NCBI RefSeq assembly: GCF_022267555.1
Contig: NZ_CP073586.1
Span: 372,001-436,000, forward strand
Origin: Proteiniphilum propionicum
GTDB lineage: Bacteria > Bacteroidota > Bacteroidia > Bacteroidales > Dysgonomonadaceae
Reading direction: 5' to 3'
DNA: 64,000 nt
The notes below the pieces were generated by a model. That model saw only the letters and a list, made by a program, of their open reading frames with translations, searched no databases and was not told where the DNA came from. Every line of letters starts with the position of its first letter. The stretch's first letter is position 1. Positions 16,754 to 26,849 of the stretch are shown one piece after another. A program made the position numbers and the translations under genes.

Positions 16754-18517
16754 CTACCAGCCTTTATTTTGAATAAGGGAATTATATTTCAGTATATCAT
16801 TGTATGGAAGCGGTCCATAGATCATGAAAGAATTATCGTATTTGCGATCTTCCACTTGAACAATGGTATAGTTCGAATCGCTGATATTTATTCCCTTTGC
16901 CGATTCTGTCAAGTCTTCTTTCCAACGCCTCAGATCCCAAAACCGGAAACCTTCGAAACAGAGCTCAATCCTTCGTTCATTACGGATTAACTCTCTCATC
17001 TCCTCTTTGGTGGATACAGAAGCCAGAAATAAATCAGGTTGTGTTATACCGGCACGCTTACGAATTGCTCTTATCACATCTTTTGAAGAATATGAGTGCG
17101 CACCTACCCCTTCTGGACCCCACGCTTCATTAGCCGCTTCGGCATAAATAAGAAACAATTCAGTGTAACGCATGTGAATACTATAATGGTCTTTAGATAT
17201 CCGTGCCACAGGGTCTAAATTCACATCTTCTCTTAGTAACTTGCGAATATAATAGCCTGTACGTGTCGATTGCGAAATAGAATCTTTCGCGTTGATCCCG
17301 CCTCCTGCTCCAGTTTGTATATTTTCCCCTTTCAGAACACTATTATTATGTAAAATATACAATGATAAACGCGGGTCTCTGTTTACATAAGGCTTTTCCT
17401 GATCGAAAAGGCTTTCTGGATCGGTGATGGGAAATCCGTTCGCCATAGGAAAGGCATCTACTAAATTCTGGGTTGGATTTACATCACCTTGTCCGTACAA
17501 GGAAGGAGGGAAAAGCCTGGTTTCCAACGATAGAGAAGAGTATTTTGCATTTCGCCAAAGCACTTCTTTTTGATCCTTACCTTTCGACATATCGATCGCA
17601 TCTATAAAACTACCATTGTAAAAACGATGGCCATTCGGATCAAGTCCTGATATTCCTCCAATCTTATCCAACACCTCTGCAGCATAATTTGCCGCCTTTT
17701 CCCATAAAACAATATCTCCTGCTGAAAAAGCAGGGCTTGCTTCCAATAATGCAACACGAGCTTTAAGCGCTTTGATTATTTTTCCGCTGATACGATGGAC
17801 AATATCTTTCCCAAAAACGAGGTTATAGTTTGCAACACTTTTAATATCTTCTAATCCTTCAGGAAGTTCGCTTAGGGAACTAATATCCCCATAATCATCC
17901 ATCGTGAGATATTCCAATGCTTTATCGAAATCAGCATAAATCTGATCAACAGATTCTCTGAAGCTTGCTCTTGGAATATTAAAATTGCCGTCTGATTCAA
18001 TAAAATTATTATAAAGCGGAATTCCCAACAACTCCCCGCCACCTCCTATGCCTCCGGTTGTAACTAATAGGTAATATTCAAAAAGCCCCCTTAATGCATA
18101 CGCTTCACCTCTAAGGCGTACTTTATACAACCTGTTTAATTCACTGTCAGTCCATTTCCAGGTAACTGTGTCTATGACAGAAATAAACTTATTAAGATAA
18201 AATATCGCAGAAATTGAGCTATCCCACAAACTTGCCGGATTGTATTGTGCAGACCATTGTCCCGTGGCCATTCGGCGATATCCATTCGATTCATCGTTAC
18301 TAACCGCATCGTCTGTGGCTAAATCATTAAAGGATAATCCATTTGTAGGTAGTTTAATATATGCAGTCATCAACAAACCTTCCGCAAAAGCTGGGTTTTG
18401 ATAAATTCTGTCCATTGTTCCTAAGTTCTCATCCTCTGCTTCAAATATATTCTCACAGGAGATAAATGGAATTGATAAAATCAATATAATGAATATATAT
18501 GCTTTATTATGTTTCAT
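16754..18517 (-). CDS. SusD/RagB-family surface glycan-binding lipoprotein (second pair)
   Basis: A 587-residue lipoprotein with Cys21 after a hydrophobic leader (SIPFISCENIFEAEDENLG). It has the alpha-helical TPR-like SusD fold, with family segments RLRGEAYALRGLFEYYLLVTTGG, YTELFLIYAEAANEA and the C-terminal RNERRIELCFEGFRFWDLRRWK. SusD proteins form a lid on the SusC channel at the outer membrane and deliver oligosaccharides to it. It is 13 bases downstream of its SusC partner. The ligand is not predictable from sequence, but proximity to GH20 and GH123-like enzymes suggests an amino-sugar-containing oligosaccharide. Confidence 0.92.
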   Translation of the reverse strand: MKHNKAYIFIILILSIPFISCENIFEAEDENLGTMDRIYQNPAFAEGLLMTAYIKLPTNGLSFNDLATDDAVSNDESNGYRRMATGQWSAQYNPASLWDSSISAIFYLNKFISVIDTVTWKWTDSELNRLYKVRLRGEAYALRGLFEYYLLVTTGGIGGGGELLGIPLYNNFIESDGNFNIPRASFRESVDQIYADFDKALEYLTMDDYGDISSLSELPEGLEDIKSVANYNLVFGKDIVHRISGKIIKALKARVALLEASPAFSAGDIVLWEKAANYAAEVLDKIGGISGLDPNGHRFYNGSFIDAIDMSKGKDQKEVLWRNAKYSSLSLETRLFPPSLYGQGDVNPTQNLVDAFPMANGFPITDPESLFDQEKPYVNRDPRLSLYILHNNSVLKGENIQTGAGGGINAKDSISQSTRTGYYIRKLLREDVNLDPVARISKDHYSIHMRYTELFLIYAEAANEAWGPEGVGAHSYSSKDVIRAIRKRAGITQPDLFLASVSTKEEMRELIRNERRIELCFEGFRFWDLRRWKEDLTESAKGINISDSNYTIVQVEDRKYDNSFMIYGPLPYNDILKYNSLIQNKGW

Positions 18518-18530
18518 AATCGTTCTTGAT

Positions 18531-21374
18531 TTAAAATATTATTTTCATACCTAACGAGAATGATCTGTAATTAGGTTCACTACCTATTCTTAGCTCTTTT
18601 ATATCTCTATATTTAGAAATAGTCAGAAGATTAGAAGCTGCAAAATAAAAATTCAGGCCTTTCATAAACAGTGATTCCGCTATTTTAGAAGGAAATTGAT
18701 AAGTCAGCTGTACTCTTTGCAAGGTAAAATAATCATCTTTGTAAAGCCAGAAAGTTGAATTGTGATAGTTATTTGTACTTTCCATTGTAGTAAGGCGCGG
18801 ATAAGTTGCCGTTGCTTTAGTTTCTTCTGTCCAACGCCCCAATAGGTAATCTGAATATTTCTTGTCTCCATCTGTCCGGTAATAGCTGCCATTAATATAT
18901 GAATCAGCCCCAAGCTGCCCATTACCAATAGTAAACAGTGAAATATTCTTATAAGACAACAGTAGATTCAACCCGTAAGAGAACGGGGCCTGTGCGCGTC
19001 CGATTGGAACTTCATCATCTTCGTTCACAACTCCGTCGTTATTTTGGTCAACATACTTTATATCACCCGGCTTCACAATCCCGAACGCCTGGAATGCATG
19101 ATTAGAAATATCATTTTCATCCGTGAAGAACCCCTCGGCTTCCAATCCGAAGATAGCATCAACCGGATGGCCTTTACGATACTGATAATCGTTGGCGTAT
19201 ATTTCATCTTTTTTCTTCACGTCAGATGTTGTATATAAAGCATTGGCTCCCAAAGCGATCTCCCAATCTTTATATTTGTGATTAAAGGACAATCCGACTT
19301 CAGCTCCCCTGTAAGCATTTTCTCCAAAATTTACATACGGTACGAAATTCGAATAAAAACTGGGAAACATTGCTTTAAAAAAAGTGACCTGATCTGAATA
19401 GTAGCTGTAAAAAACATTTGCTTCCAATCCGAGCATCCGGTTGAAGAAGAGGCCTTCGATACCTAAATTCAAATCCTTCCGCTTTTCAAAACCTAAATTT
19501 TTATTACTTCCGTAAAGAGACCTCACCCCTTGTTGCATCCATGCTTTTTCTTGCCAGGAATAACTTCCGCTGTATTCGTATGGATTAATATGGAAATAGA
19601 AACCATTTATCCCGGCATCGCTGTTGATGATGCCTCCGGTTAATTTAATCTTTAAATAATCGATTGAATTCAGTCGTGTAATAAAATCCTCCGAACTGAT
19701 CAACCAGGCAAACCCGAAAGTTGGCGAAAAAGCATTTCTGGAACCTTCGGCTAATTTCACCGAATGCGTATAAGCACTGCTAAAGTCAAATATATACTTT
19801 TGATTATAAATGTAATTTAGCCTCAACCCTAAATTGGAGTTTTTGTTACTCTGATAATCTTCCGCAACCTTATATAGATTACCAATTCCCAACAATGAAG
19901 CAGATAACTGATGGCGTTCATTCAATGTTCTTTTATAATCAAACATACCATAGAAGCCTATCTTTCGTTGATAACTGGCATCTCTAATTTTTTGGACTCC
20001 AGGCTTCGTGTCATTACCATATTTTGAAAGCTCTACAATTGTATCGCCTTCCCATTTTTTCGCTTCGTATACTGCATAAGTATTCTCTATATACTGATCA
20101 TAGAGTGACAAGTAATCAAAACTGAAATTGGTATGAAAAGATAAACCTTCTAACACTTTATTTAAATCAACCTTAATCCTGTTATTGAAAGATAGATAAT
20201 TTTGTACATTTACGTTTTCTCCACCAAAATAGGTATCGGCAATCGGGTTGGTTAAATAATTTTGTGTTCCACCAAGGATGTATTTCCCATCTACATCGTT
20301 TCTGCGGGATGACAACAAAGTTTCTCTCAATTCCCGGCTTATGTTGTCTATAGGAAGCAGTGGCGTGAATAAATTGGGCTTCAGCGTTGCAGCTCCGGCC
20401 CAATAATCTGAAATGGACCCTTTCTCATTTGTTATTACGGCAACGGCATCTATAGCCCCTGTAATAAAGGAATTTACTTTCAAATCTACATTGCCTCTGA
20501 TATTAAATCTGTTCATTTGATTCTTCTTCCCTTCACCAAAATTTAATATGCTTCCAATCTGTTCCCAACCTACATTTGAATAGTAAGTTGCCACATTGTT
20601 ACCTCCAGAAAATTCAGCCATCGTTTTGAAAAACGGTTTGAATGATCTGAGATATTCCCGAGAATAATAATCAACATTGGGATACATGTATAAATTGCTT
20701 CCACTACGGTATTTAGCTATCAATTCGTCGTCATACAATTTTGACAAGCCATCATTCTGACGTGCTTCATTATACAAAGTCATATAATCAGCCGATGATA
20801 AATAATTGGGTAGTATTGAGGGTGTCGAAATACCGTAATAACCGGTAACGTTAATCTGTTTTTTTCTGGCATTGCCTCTTTTTGTAGTGATCTGAACCAC
20901 TCCATTTACAGCTGCACTACCATATAGTACCGACGAATTGATATCTTTCAATACAGTTACCTGTTCTACTTCAGCAAAGTTGATTGTCGATATATCCCGC
21001 GGCAAACCATCAACTATAAATAAAGCTTTACCGATACCCCGTATATTGCTAAAACCCAGTAAGCCGGGAATACGAGCAAGCATCGCATCAGAAGTAAATT
21101 GAACATTGTCATTTTTTAATATTGGTTCTGAATTAATAAAACTTACCGATCCTACAATATTTTCGCGCCTTATTTTTCCAAAAGCAATATTTACAGTATC
21201 ATTTAGGATATCATTCGTAGAAATAGCTGTTCCATTGACAGGTAAAAATTGAACTTCATTCACCTGTTCAGTAATATTTATTGTTTTTTCGGCAAATGCC
21301 TCTTCGTAAAAAAATAAGGTTATAGAGACGAACAAGGCTAATGCTCTGAAATATTTATTATTCATTTTTCGCAA
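18531..21374 (-). CDS. SusC/RagA-type TonB-dependent transporter lacking the N-terminal extension (second pair)
   Basis: A 947-residue outer-membrane beta-barrel importer. A signal peptide (about residues 1-28) is followed almost directly by the plug domain (about 70-170: LARIPGLLGFSNIRGIGKALFIVDG, then SSVLYGSAAVNGVVQITTKRG). The barrel runs to a C-terminal Phe (YRSFSLGMKIIF). Unlike the first SusC of this locus, it has neither the STN signalling domain nor the carboxypeptidase-regulatory-like domain, and it is over 200 residues shorter. It therefore probably transports without signalling to the anti-sigma factor. A start three codons later (MNNKYF) is equally possible. It is 21 bases downstream of the first SusD. 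Confidence 0.92.
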   Translation of the reverse strand: MRKMNNKYFRALALFVSITLFFYEEAFAEKTINITEQVNEVQFLPVNGTAISTNDILNDTVNIAFGKIRRENIVGSVSFINSEPILKNDNVQFTSDAMLARIPGLLGFSNIRGIGKALFIVDGLPRDISTINFAEVEQVTVLKDINSSVLYGSAAVNGVVQITTKRGNARKKQINVTGYYGISTPSILPNYLSSADYMTLYNEARQNDGLSKLYDDELIAKYRSGSNLYMYPNVDYYSREYLRSFKPFFKTMAEFSGGNNVATYYSNVGWEQIGSILNFGEGKKNQMNRFNIRGNVDLKVNSFITGAIDAVAVITNEKGSISDYWAGAATLKPNLFTPLLPIDNISRELRETLLSSRRNDVDGKYILGGTQNYLTNPIADTYFGGENVNVQNYLSFNNRIKVDLNKVLEGLSFHTNFSFDYLSLYDQYIENTYAVYEAKKWEGDTIVELSKYGNDTKPGVQKIRDASYQRKIGFYGMFDYKRTLNERHQLSASLLGIGNLYKVAEDYQSNKNSNLGLRLNYIYNQKYIFDFSSAYTHSVKLAEGSRNAFSPTFGFAWLISSEDFITRLNSIDYLKIKLTGGIINSDAGINGFYFHINPYEYSGSYSWQEKAWMQQGVRSLYGSNKNLGFEKRKDLNLGIEGLFFNRMLGLEANVFYSYYSDQVTFFKAMFPSFYSNFVPYVNFGENAYRGAEVGLSFNHKYKDWEIALGANALYTTSDVKKKDEIYANDYQYRKGHPVDAIFGLEAEGFFTDENDISNHAFQAFGIVKPGDIKYVDQNNDGVVNEDDEVPIGRAQAPFSYGLNLLLSYKNISLFTIGNGQLGADSYINGSYYRTDGDKKYSDYLLGRWTEETKATATYPRLTTMESTNNYHNSTFWLYKDDYFTLQRVQLTYQFPSKIAESLFMKGLNFYFAASNLLTISKYRDIKELRIGSEPNYRSFSLGMKIIF

Positions 21375-21395
21375 TTTTAAATAATTATATTAGAA

Positions 21396-23171
21396 TCACC
21401 ACCCCGGATTCTGAGGAAATTCAGGATATAAATTAGTGTTTGAAAGCGGTAATGGCAACCAGTTGTGTTTTTTTTCAACAACCCTGGTAATAATAATCCT
21501 TTCTTGTAAATTGATAGGTTTGCCATCTATTCCACGATCAAAATCAATAGCCGTTTTTTCTCTATATTCAATCTCACCGTTTAAGTTCCATCTGCGAAGA
21601 TCACAAAAACGATGAGCTTCATAAGCTAACTCTACAGCACGTTCACGAATAATCTCTCCCATAAACGCCTCTTTAGTTGCAGTATATTTTGAAACGAGAT
21701 TCGGAAGTTGCGCCCTGTTTCTAATCCTGTTCACAGCGCTTTCGGCCGTAAGGCTTAAAACGGTGGAACTGGAAGCGGCGGAGCCATATCCTTGTAATAC
21801 AGCCTCGGCATACATTAAATATACATCTGCAAGACGTAGATAGGGAACATACGCCTGAAAATTATTCCATCCCTTGTCCCAAGGATTGCATCCTATAGGC
21901 GAAAACCTTTTATAATAATAACCGGAAATACTTCCACCTGTTGTTGCCCGATGAAATCCTCCATTGTATAATTGGGCAAAGCGATTATTTCCACCTGCAG
22001 CACTTACAACCATCTGATCACCGTCAACAATAATGTCCGAATAAAAGCGCGGTTCACGCCCGGCCCACGGATCATTCGGATTATATCCGGATTCAGGATC
22101 GCCGATCGGCAATCCGTTTGCCATCGCATAATTTTTAACGAAGTTATGTGCAGGAACCTCAACTCCAGCATATCCTCCTCCGAATTGTGTGGGTAGAGTT
22201 CCACAAACGGTTGACCAACGCACTCTGCCTCGGTCATATACGGTCGGATTCATAATTACTTCCGTACCTCCTGAATTTTTCGTATTACTGGGAGACCACA
22301 CCCAGAAATTATCGGTCCAGTTATTCCAACTTTGTAATTTATACACTCCTGTTTTATCACAAAGATCGATCGCTTTTCCAAAAGCATCTGCCGCCTGTTT
22401 ACACAGTTCAGCATCGTAGGAATTATGTCCAGTGGACTCCTCATTCATCATTGGGCTTGCGGCATACAATAGATCTTTGCCCAAGTAACCCAACGCATGA
22501 ATTTTATTAATACGCTGACGATTGTCTCCCAACGTTCTTTTTCCAACAACAGTTTGGTCCCAGTCAAGTGGCAATAATTCTGCCGCAGCCTCAAAATCTT
22601 GAGCAGCCTTTAATGCTGTTTCCCTGTAACTTAATCTGGGTAACTTTAAATCATCCGCTGAAGACAAGTATTTATCGATATAGGGCAATCCACCCCAATA
22701 GCGCATTAATTCAAAATGGAACCATCCACGGAAAAATAAACATTGCCCTTTGATGAGGTCTTTTTCCTCTTGGGTTGCATCGGTCAATAAATCAAGTTTG
22801 CTTAGTCCCAAGTTAGCTTTCCGGATGCCATACCAACACAACGGCCATACTCTCTTATTTTTAGGATTAAAGCCTGTATCAGCAGTTCTCCCCATAAACG
22901 GGCGATCCTGAGCCCAATAGTTTCCTAAATCAAATGCATAAGGGTTGTTATATAATGTTTCGTCGGCAAACAGATATGCATTCCATGCACCAACTTTGTT
23001 ATAATCGGTAATGCAATTATACATCTCTTCCACAAATCCCTGGAAACTTATAAAATTTCTGAAAGCATCATTTTCCTCAATATCGGATTGAGGAGCCTTA
23101 TCAAGGTAGCTTTCACAGGATGTGATCAATATCAAAAATATGAATAGTGGTATATATATTGTTTTTTTCAT
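21396..23171 (-). CDS. SusD/RagB-family lipoprotein (first pair)
   Basis: A 591-residue lipoprotein with signal ending Leu-Ile-Thr-Ser-Cys19 and the N-terminal SusD signature ESYLDKAPQSDIEENDAF. Central helices include GQCLFFRGWFHFELMRYWGGLPY. The conserved C-terminal block is IIRERAVELAYEAHRFCDLRRWN. It forms the extracellular lid of the 1174-residue SusC encoded 11 bases upstream. Two different SusD lids in a row suggest uptake of two glycans, or of long and short forms of one glycan. Confidence 0.92.
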   Translation of the reverse strand: MKKTIYIPLFIFLILITSCESYLDKAPQSDIEENDAFRNFISFQGFVEEMYNCITDYNKVGAWNAYLFADETLYNNPYAFDLGNYWAQDRPFMGRTADTGFNPKNKRVWPLCWYGIRKANLGLSKLDLLTDATQEEKDLIKGQCLFFRGWFHFELMRYWGGLPYIDKYLSSADDLKLPRLSYRETALKAAQDFEAAAELLPLDWDQTVVGKRTLGDNRQRINKIHALGYLGKDLLYAASPMMNEESTGHNSYDAELCKQAADAFGKAIDLCDKTGVYKLQSWNNWTDNFWVWSPSNTKNSGGTEVIMNPTVYDRGRVRWSTVCGTLPTQFGGGYAGVEVPAHNFVKNYAMANGLPIGDPESGYNPNDPWAGREPRFYSDIIVDGDQMVVSAAGGNNRFAQLYNGGFHRATTGGSISGYYYKRFSPIGCNPWDKGWNNFQAYVPYLRLADVYLMYAEAVLQGYGSAASSSTVLSLTAESAVNRIRNRAQLPNLVSKYTATKEAFMGEIIRERAVELAYEAHRFCDLRRWNLNGEIEYREKTAIDFDRGIDGKPINLQERIIITRVVEKKHNWLPLPLSNTNLYPEFPQNPGW

Positions 23172-23182
23172 CTCGCTTGTTT

Positions 23183-26100
23183 TTAAAATGTTAGGTTAAT
23201 ACCAAAATTTATTCTTTTAACTGTAGGATAAGCACCTGTATTTGCAGACCCTCCAGACCATGCAGCCTCCCTGTCATCGGGAAGTTTTGACCAAAAAAAC
23301 AAATTATCTCCATTCACATACATCCTAAGAGAGGTTATTCCCGTATTTTCAAGCCATCTATTTTCATTTCTGTTAAAAAGATAAGCCAATTCAACTGTTT
23401 TAAGACGGATATAAGAGGCATCATATAAATAATAGTCCCCAATATTCTCTCCCCGCGTCTTCCATCTGGGCAGAAAAGAGGTAGCATTTTGATTCTCTTT
23501 TGACCAATAATCCCTTACATGATCAAAAACCACGTTTGTGTTTGCTGCAAAATTCATTAAAGGTACCACGCGCGATGCATTTGTCACGCCATACAGCTGC
23601 GCCATTACGCTAAAATTCTTATATTCAAAACCTAGTGAACTGTTAAAAGAATTTTGAGGTACCTCGGAGTAACCATAAGGAACGGCGTCAAAACTATTTA
23701 TAACTCCATCAGCGTTAAAATCGAGCAGGTCATAATATCCGGGGAGCATAGCTAAATCATTTGTCTCTGTCGGGACACTCGCGTATACTTCATCCCAGTT
23801 ATTGTAAAATCCAGTATTTAATTGCGTTTTTATTTGGCCTATGGGGAATCCCTGTTTTTTTTGGTAATCGGGAAACAATACCGGATCATCTGCAAATTTA
23901 ATTTCATTTTTCGCATGAGTCAAAGCGAATGATGACCACAAGTACAACTCACGGAATCGTTTATTAAACTTTAGCTCCAGTTCGTAACCGCCCGAATTTA
24001 CCTGTCCAACATTTGCGGGAGCAGGTGTAGCACCAAAAAAATCAGGAATGCTTCTACCGCCCCCCGCAAGTAAAATATCAGTCCTTTTTTCTTTGAAATA
24101 CTCAAAATTAACAGTAACTAGATTATCTAACAGCCCTACTTCAGCTCCGTAGTTCTGCTTTTGAGCTTTTTCCCAGTGAATATCCGGATTCCCAACGGCC
24201 AATTCTTTATACCACAAATAAGGGCTTGTACTCGATATATTATCAACCAGTCTCGAAGCTCCTCCGTATGAATACCGAGTGGAATATAACCATCTGGGGG
24301 CGTTTACCCTGTCGTCACCCACATATCCCAAGCTATAGCGTAATTTCAGCTTGTTCATCCAATCTATATTGAAAAACTTTTCACTCGAGATATTCCATCC
24401 AATACCTATCGAGGGGAAGAAGTCGAATCTATATTTTGGGCCGAATTGTTCTGAACCGTTATATGCACCATTTATCTCCAATAAATAACGGGTGTCATAA
24501 TCATAGGTAGTCCTAAATACCCAATCTTCACGGTAATTTTTAAACATATCCCCGCTTGCATATTCGTCTCTCGTAAAAACTCCCATGGCAGTTATATTAT
24601 GCAGTCCGAATTGCCGTAAGTAGTTTAATTGAATTTGGTACTTCAATCTTCGGGTTACTCCAGAGCCTATGCTTTCAGGACGAATTGTCCAGGGTTGCTG
24701 AACCCAGTCATACTTATATAATCCTCCAATAGGATAATAGGTGGTATATTCACTTGGATCCTGATCGGGTCCGGTATATAACATCGGATTGATAACTGCA
24801 AAAGGTGTATTGCTCGTATCCATAAGAGGCCATACTGAATTCGTAGAATCATATATTCCTCCTTCACCTGTAATGGTATTGTCATAGTTTAATACAGCCT
24901 TTGTACTTAATCCCTTTGTAATAAAATCGAGCTTTTGGATTAATTCAACATCAATATTCAGTTGTGTCCGCCTTAGTTTTCTAACTCCTACATTATTAAC
25001 TACCGACACAGGATTATACAGGTTTCCTACCAATGGTGTCCATCCCCAACGCCCATCGGGATACTGAGGTAAAAACACATCGGGGGGCATAAAATAAATG
25101 GACTGCCACATCAGATAGTCATGACTACCTTCCGTACCATTATAATTTGAATTTTTTTGGCTGTAATACCCGGAGAGATTCATTTTCATATTGGTGGTTT
25201 TGGTAACCTGAAAATCGAGGTTGCTCCTGAAATTAAAACGATCAAAATTATAATTGGGATTGTATCCTTTATGATTATCATAGTCCTTAAACATATCTCC
25301 TTCATGCAAGTATGCCAAAGAACCGAAAAAACGTACAAATTTATTCCCGCCTGAAGCACTTACCGTAGCCTTATGGGAAAATCCCACATCTTTAAACATC
25401 GCTTTTTCCCAATCTACATTCGGATATATCATCTCGTAATCCTTTGGTCGCGGTGATTTATATCGGGTTGAAATTTCATACGGGATATAATCCAACCATG
25501 AAGGTTCATTTAGTGGTGTTTCACGTTCAATAGCTAGATTTCTTATCTGTATTGCATCAAAAGATTCTAACGTTTCAGGCACTTTTGACAACATTTGAGC
25601 TGTAGTATTATATGAAAATGAGATGTTTGTTTTCCCCTCTTCTCCTCTTTTCGTAGTTATCAATATCACTCCATTAGCTCCTTTTACGCCAAAAACAGCA
25701 GTGGCCGACGCATCCTTTAATATGGATATACTTTGAACCTCATTGACATCCACATTGCTCATATCTCTTTCAACCCCATCAACCAGGATCAATGGCTGTC
25801 CACCATTCCACGTATTCTGCCCACGTATAAAAATTGAAGTAGCACTTTCACCTTTAACACCTCCCGGTTCTCCCGAAGATGTAATTGTGACTAACCCGGG
25901 GAGTTGACCGGCCAAAGCCTGTTTAAAATCAGAGGCATACCCTTTTCTCGTCAATTCCTTAGACGAGGCCTGAGAAATAGCACCTACCACACTTTCTTTC
26001 CTTTGTACACCGTAACCCACTGCTACCACTTCCCCCAAACTTATGGTCTCTTCTCTCATGGTTATATTGATAGTGGTTCTATTTCCAACGGTAATCTCCT

Positions 26101-26707
26101 GTGCATACATGCCGACAAACGAAAAAATGATAACAGGACTACCGGGGATATTATGCAAAATATAATTACCATCAATATCTGTTGTTGTGCCCATCGATGT
26201 CCCTTTTACAACGACTGTTACCCCAGGTAGAGACTCACCTCGTTCATCAATAACTTTTCCTTTTATTGTTTTTCCTTGTTGTTGAGGTTCAATTTTCAAA
26301 GGTACTGGAGCTGTTGCAATTTGTATATCCTCTCTCTTGTTTTTTACATAAATCGTTATTTGCTTGCCAATGATACTATAATTTAAGTCTCTGTCTTTTA
26401 GCAGTTGGGTTAAAATAGTTTCTATTGTTTTATTTTGAGTATCGATGGTTACCCGATCTCTCATTTTAATTTCAACATCTTCATTAAAAATAAAAACATA
26501 GCCTGTCTCTTTCTCTATCTCAAAGATAGCATCCTTAATCGCGACATTTTTTAGATTCAGGGAAACAACATTACTCTGCGAAAAAATATTTTCCCCTAAT
26601 ACACAAAAAGTACACAGAAAAAAGAATAATGTAGAGATCTTCATGATTTTTAGAATTCTATTATATCTTTTCGGTATAATAATTTCATCGTTAATTTTTT
26701 GTTTCAT
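23183..26707 (-). CDS. SusC/RagA-type TonB-dependent transporter with STN signalling domain (first pair)
   Basis: A 1174-residue outer-membrane importer. A hydrophobic export signal at about 22-43 ends Ile-Phe-Ser-Gln. A STN secretin/TonB short N-terminal domain (about 46-121: LNLKNVAIKDAIFEIEKETG) is followed by a carboxypeptidase-regulatory-like domain (about 147-218), a plug (about 225-345) and a barrel ending in Phe (KRINFGINLTF). The STN domain is what touches FecR-type anti-sigma factors, so this transporter is the likely sensor for the FecR/ECF pair directly upstream. A later ATG at 26644 is possible, but the long leader with a basic IPKRYNRILKIMK segment is common in this family. A candidate antisense RNA lies over its 5' leader. 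Confidence 0.94.
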   Translation of the reverse strand: MKQKINDEIIIPKRYNRILKIMKISTLFFFLCTFCVLGENIFSQSNVVSLNLKNVAIKDAIFEIEKETGYVFIFNEDVEIKMRDRVTIDTQNKTIETILTQLLKDRDLNYSIIGKQITIYVKNKREDIQIATAPVPLKIEPQQQGKTIKGKVIDERGESLPGVTVVVKGTSMGTTTDIDGNYILHNIPGSPVIIFSFVGMYAQEITVGNRTTINITMREETISLGEVVAVGYGVQRKESVVGAISQASSKELTRKGYASDFKQALAGQLPGLVTITSSGEPGGVKGESATSIFIRGQNTWNGGQPLILVDGVERDMSNVDVNEVQSISILKDASATAVFGVKGANGVILITTKRGEEGKTNISFSYNTTAQMLSKVPETLESFDAIQIRNLAIERETPLNEPSWLDYIPYEISTRYKSPRPKDYEMIYPNVDWEKAMFKDVGFSHKATVSASGGNKFVRFFGSLAYLHEGDMFKDYDNHKGYNPNYNFDRFNFRSNLDFQVTKTTNMKMNLSGYYSQKNSNYNGTEGSHDYLMWQSIYFMPPDVFLPQYPDGRWGWTPLVGNLYNPVSVVNNVGVRKLRRTQLNIDVELIQKLDFITKGLSTKAVLNYDNTITGEGGIYDSTNSVWPLMDTSNTPFAVINPMLYTGPDQDPSEYTTYYPIGGLYKYDWVQQPWTIRPESIGSGVTRRLKYQIQLNYLRQFGLHNITAMGVFTRDEYASGDMFKNYREDWVFRTTYDYDTRYLLEINGAYNGSEQFGPKYRFDFFPSIGIGWNISSEKFFNIDWMNKLKLRYSLGYVGDDRVNAPRWLYSTRYSYGGASRLVDNISSTSPYLWYKELAVGNPDIHWEKAQKQNYGAEVGLLDNLVTVNFEYFKEKRTDILLAGGGRSIPDFFGATPAPANVGQVNSGGYELELKFNKRFRELYLWSSFALTHAKNEIKFADDPVLFPDYQKKQGFPIGQIKTQLNTGFYNNWDEVYASVPTETNDLAMLPGYYDLLDFNADGVINSFDAVPYGYSEVPQNSFNSSLGFEYKNFSVMAQLYGVTNASRVVPLMNFAANTNVVFDHVRDYWSKENQNATSFLPRWKTRGENIGDYYLYDASYIRLKTVELAYLFNRNENRWLENTGITSLRMYVNGDNLFFWSKLPDDREAAWSGGSANTGAYPTVKRINFGINLTF

Positions 26708-26719
26708 ACATTTGTCATG

Positions 26720-26817
26720 AATTTTAGTTTACGAAATAATTAGGATTATCTTGTGAATTAATCTTCTTCCGGTCGGGAGGTGCGGCAACATCTTCCGGCC
26801 TACTTTTTTGGTTTTAT
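26720..26817 (+). ncRNA. Candidate antisense sRNA opposite the susC leader (DonS-like position)
   Basis: On the + strand, TACATTTG at 26707-26714 matches the -7 consensus TAnnTTTG, with TTTC about 20 bases upstream. A strong hairpin follows at 26771-26800: GGTCGGGAGGTG, loop CGGCAA, CATCTTCCGGCC. Its 12 base pairs include three G-U wobbles. A run of six T follows at 26804-26809. On the minus strand those wobbles become A-C mismatches, so the fold fits RNA made from the + strand. This RNA of roughly 90 bases would be antisense to the leader between fecR and susC. Cis-encoded repressor sRNAs such as DonS occupy that place in Bacteroides PULs. Expression and exact ends are unproven. Confidence 0.45.
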
Positions 26818-26849
26818 TTATGGGTCCATAGGCAAATTAATTTTTATTG

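Noticed and set aside
26819-26830. TATGGGTCCATA palindrome between fecR and susC as an operator
   Set aside because: Arms of only 5 bp with a 2-base centre in AT-rich sequence; too weak without other copies.
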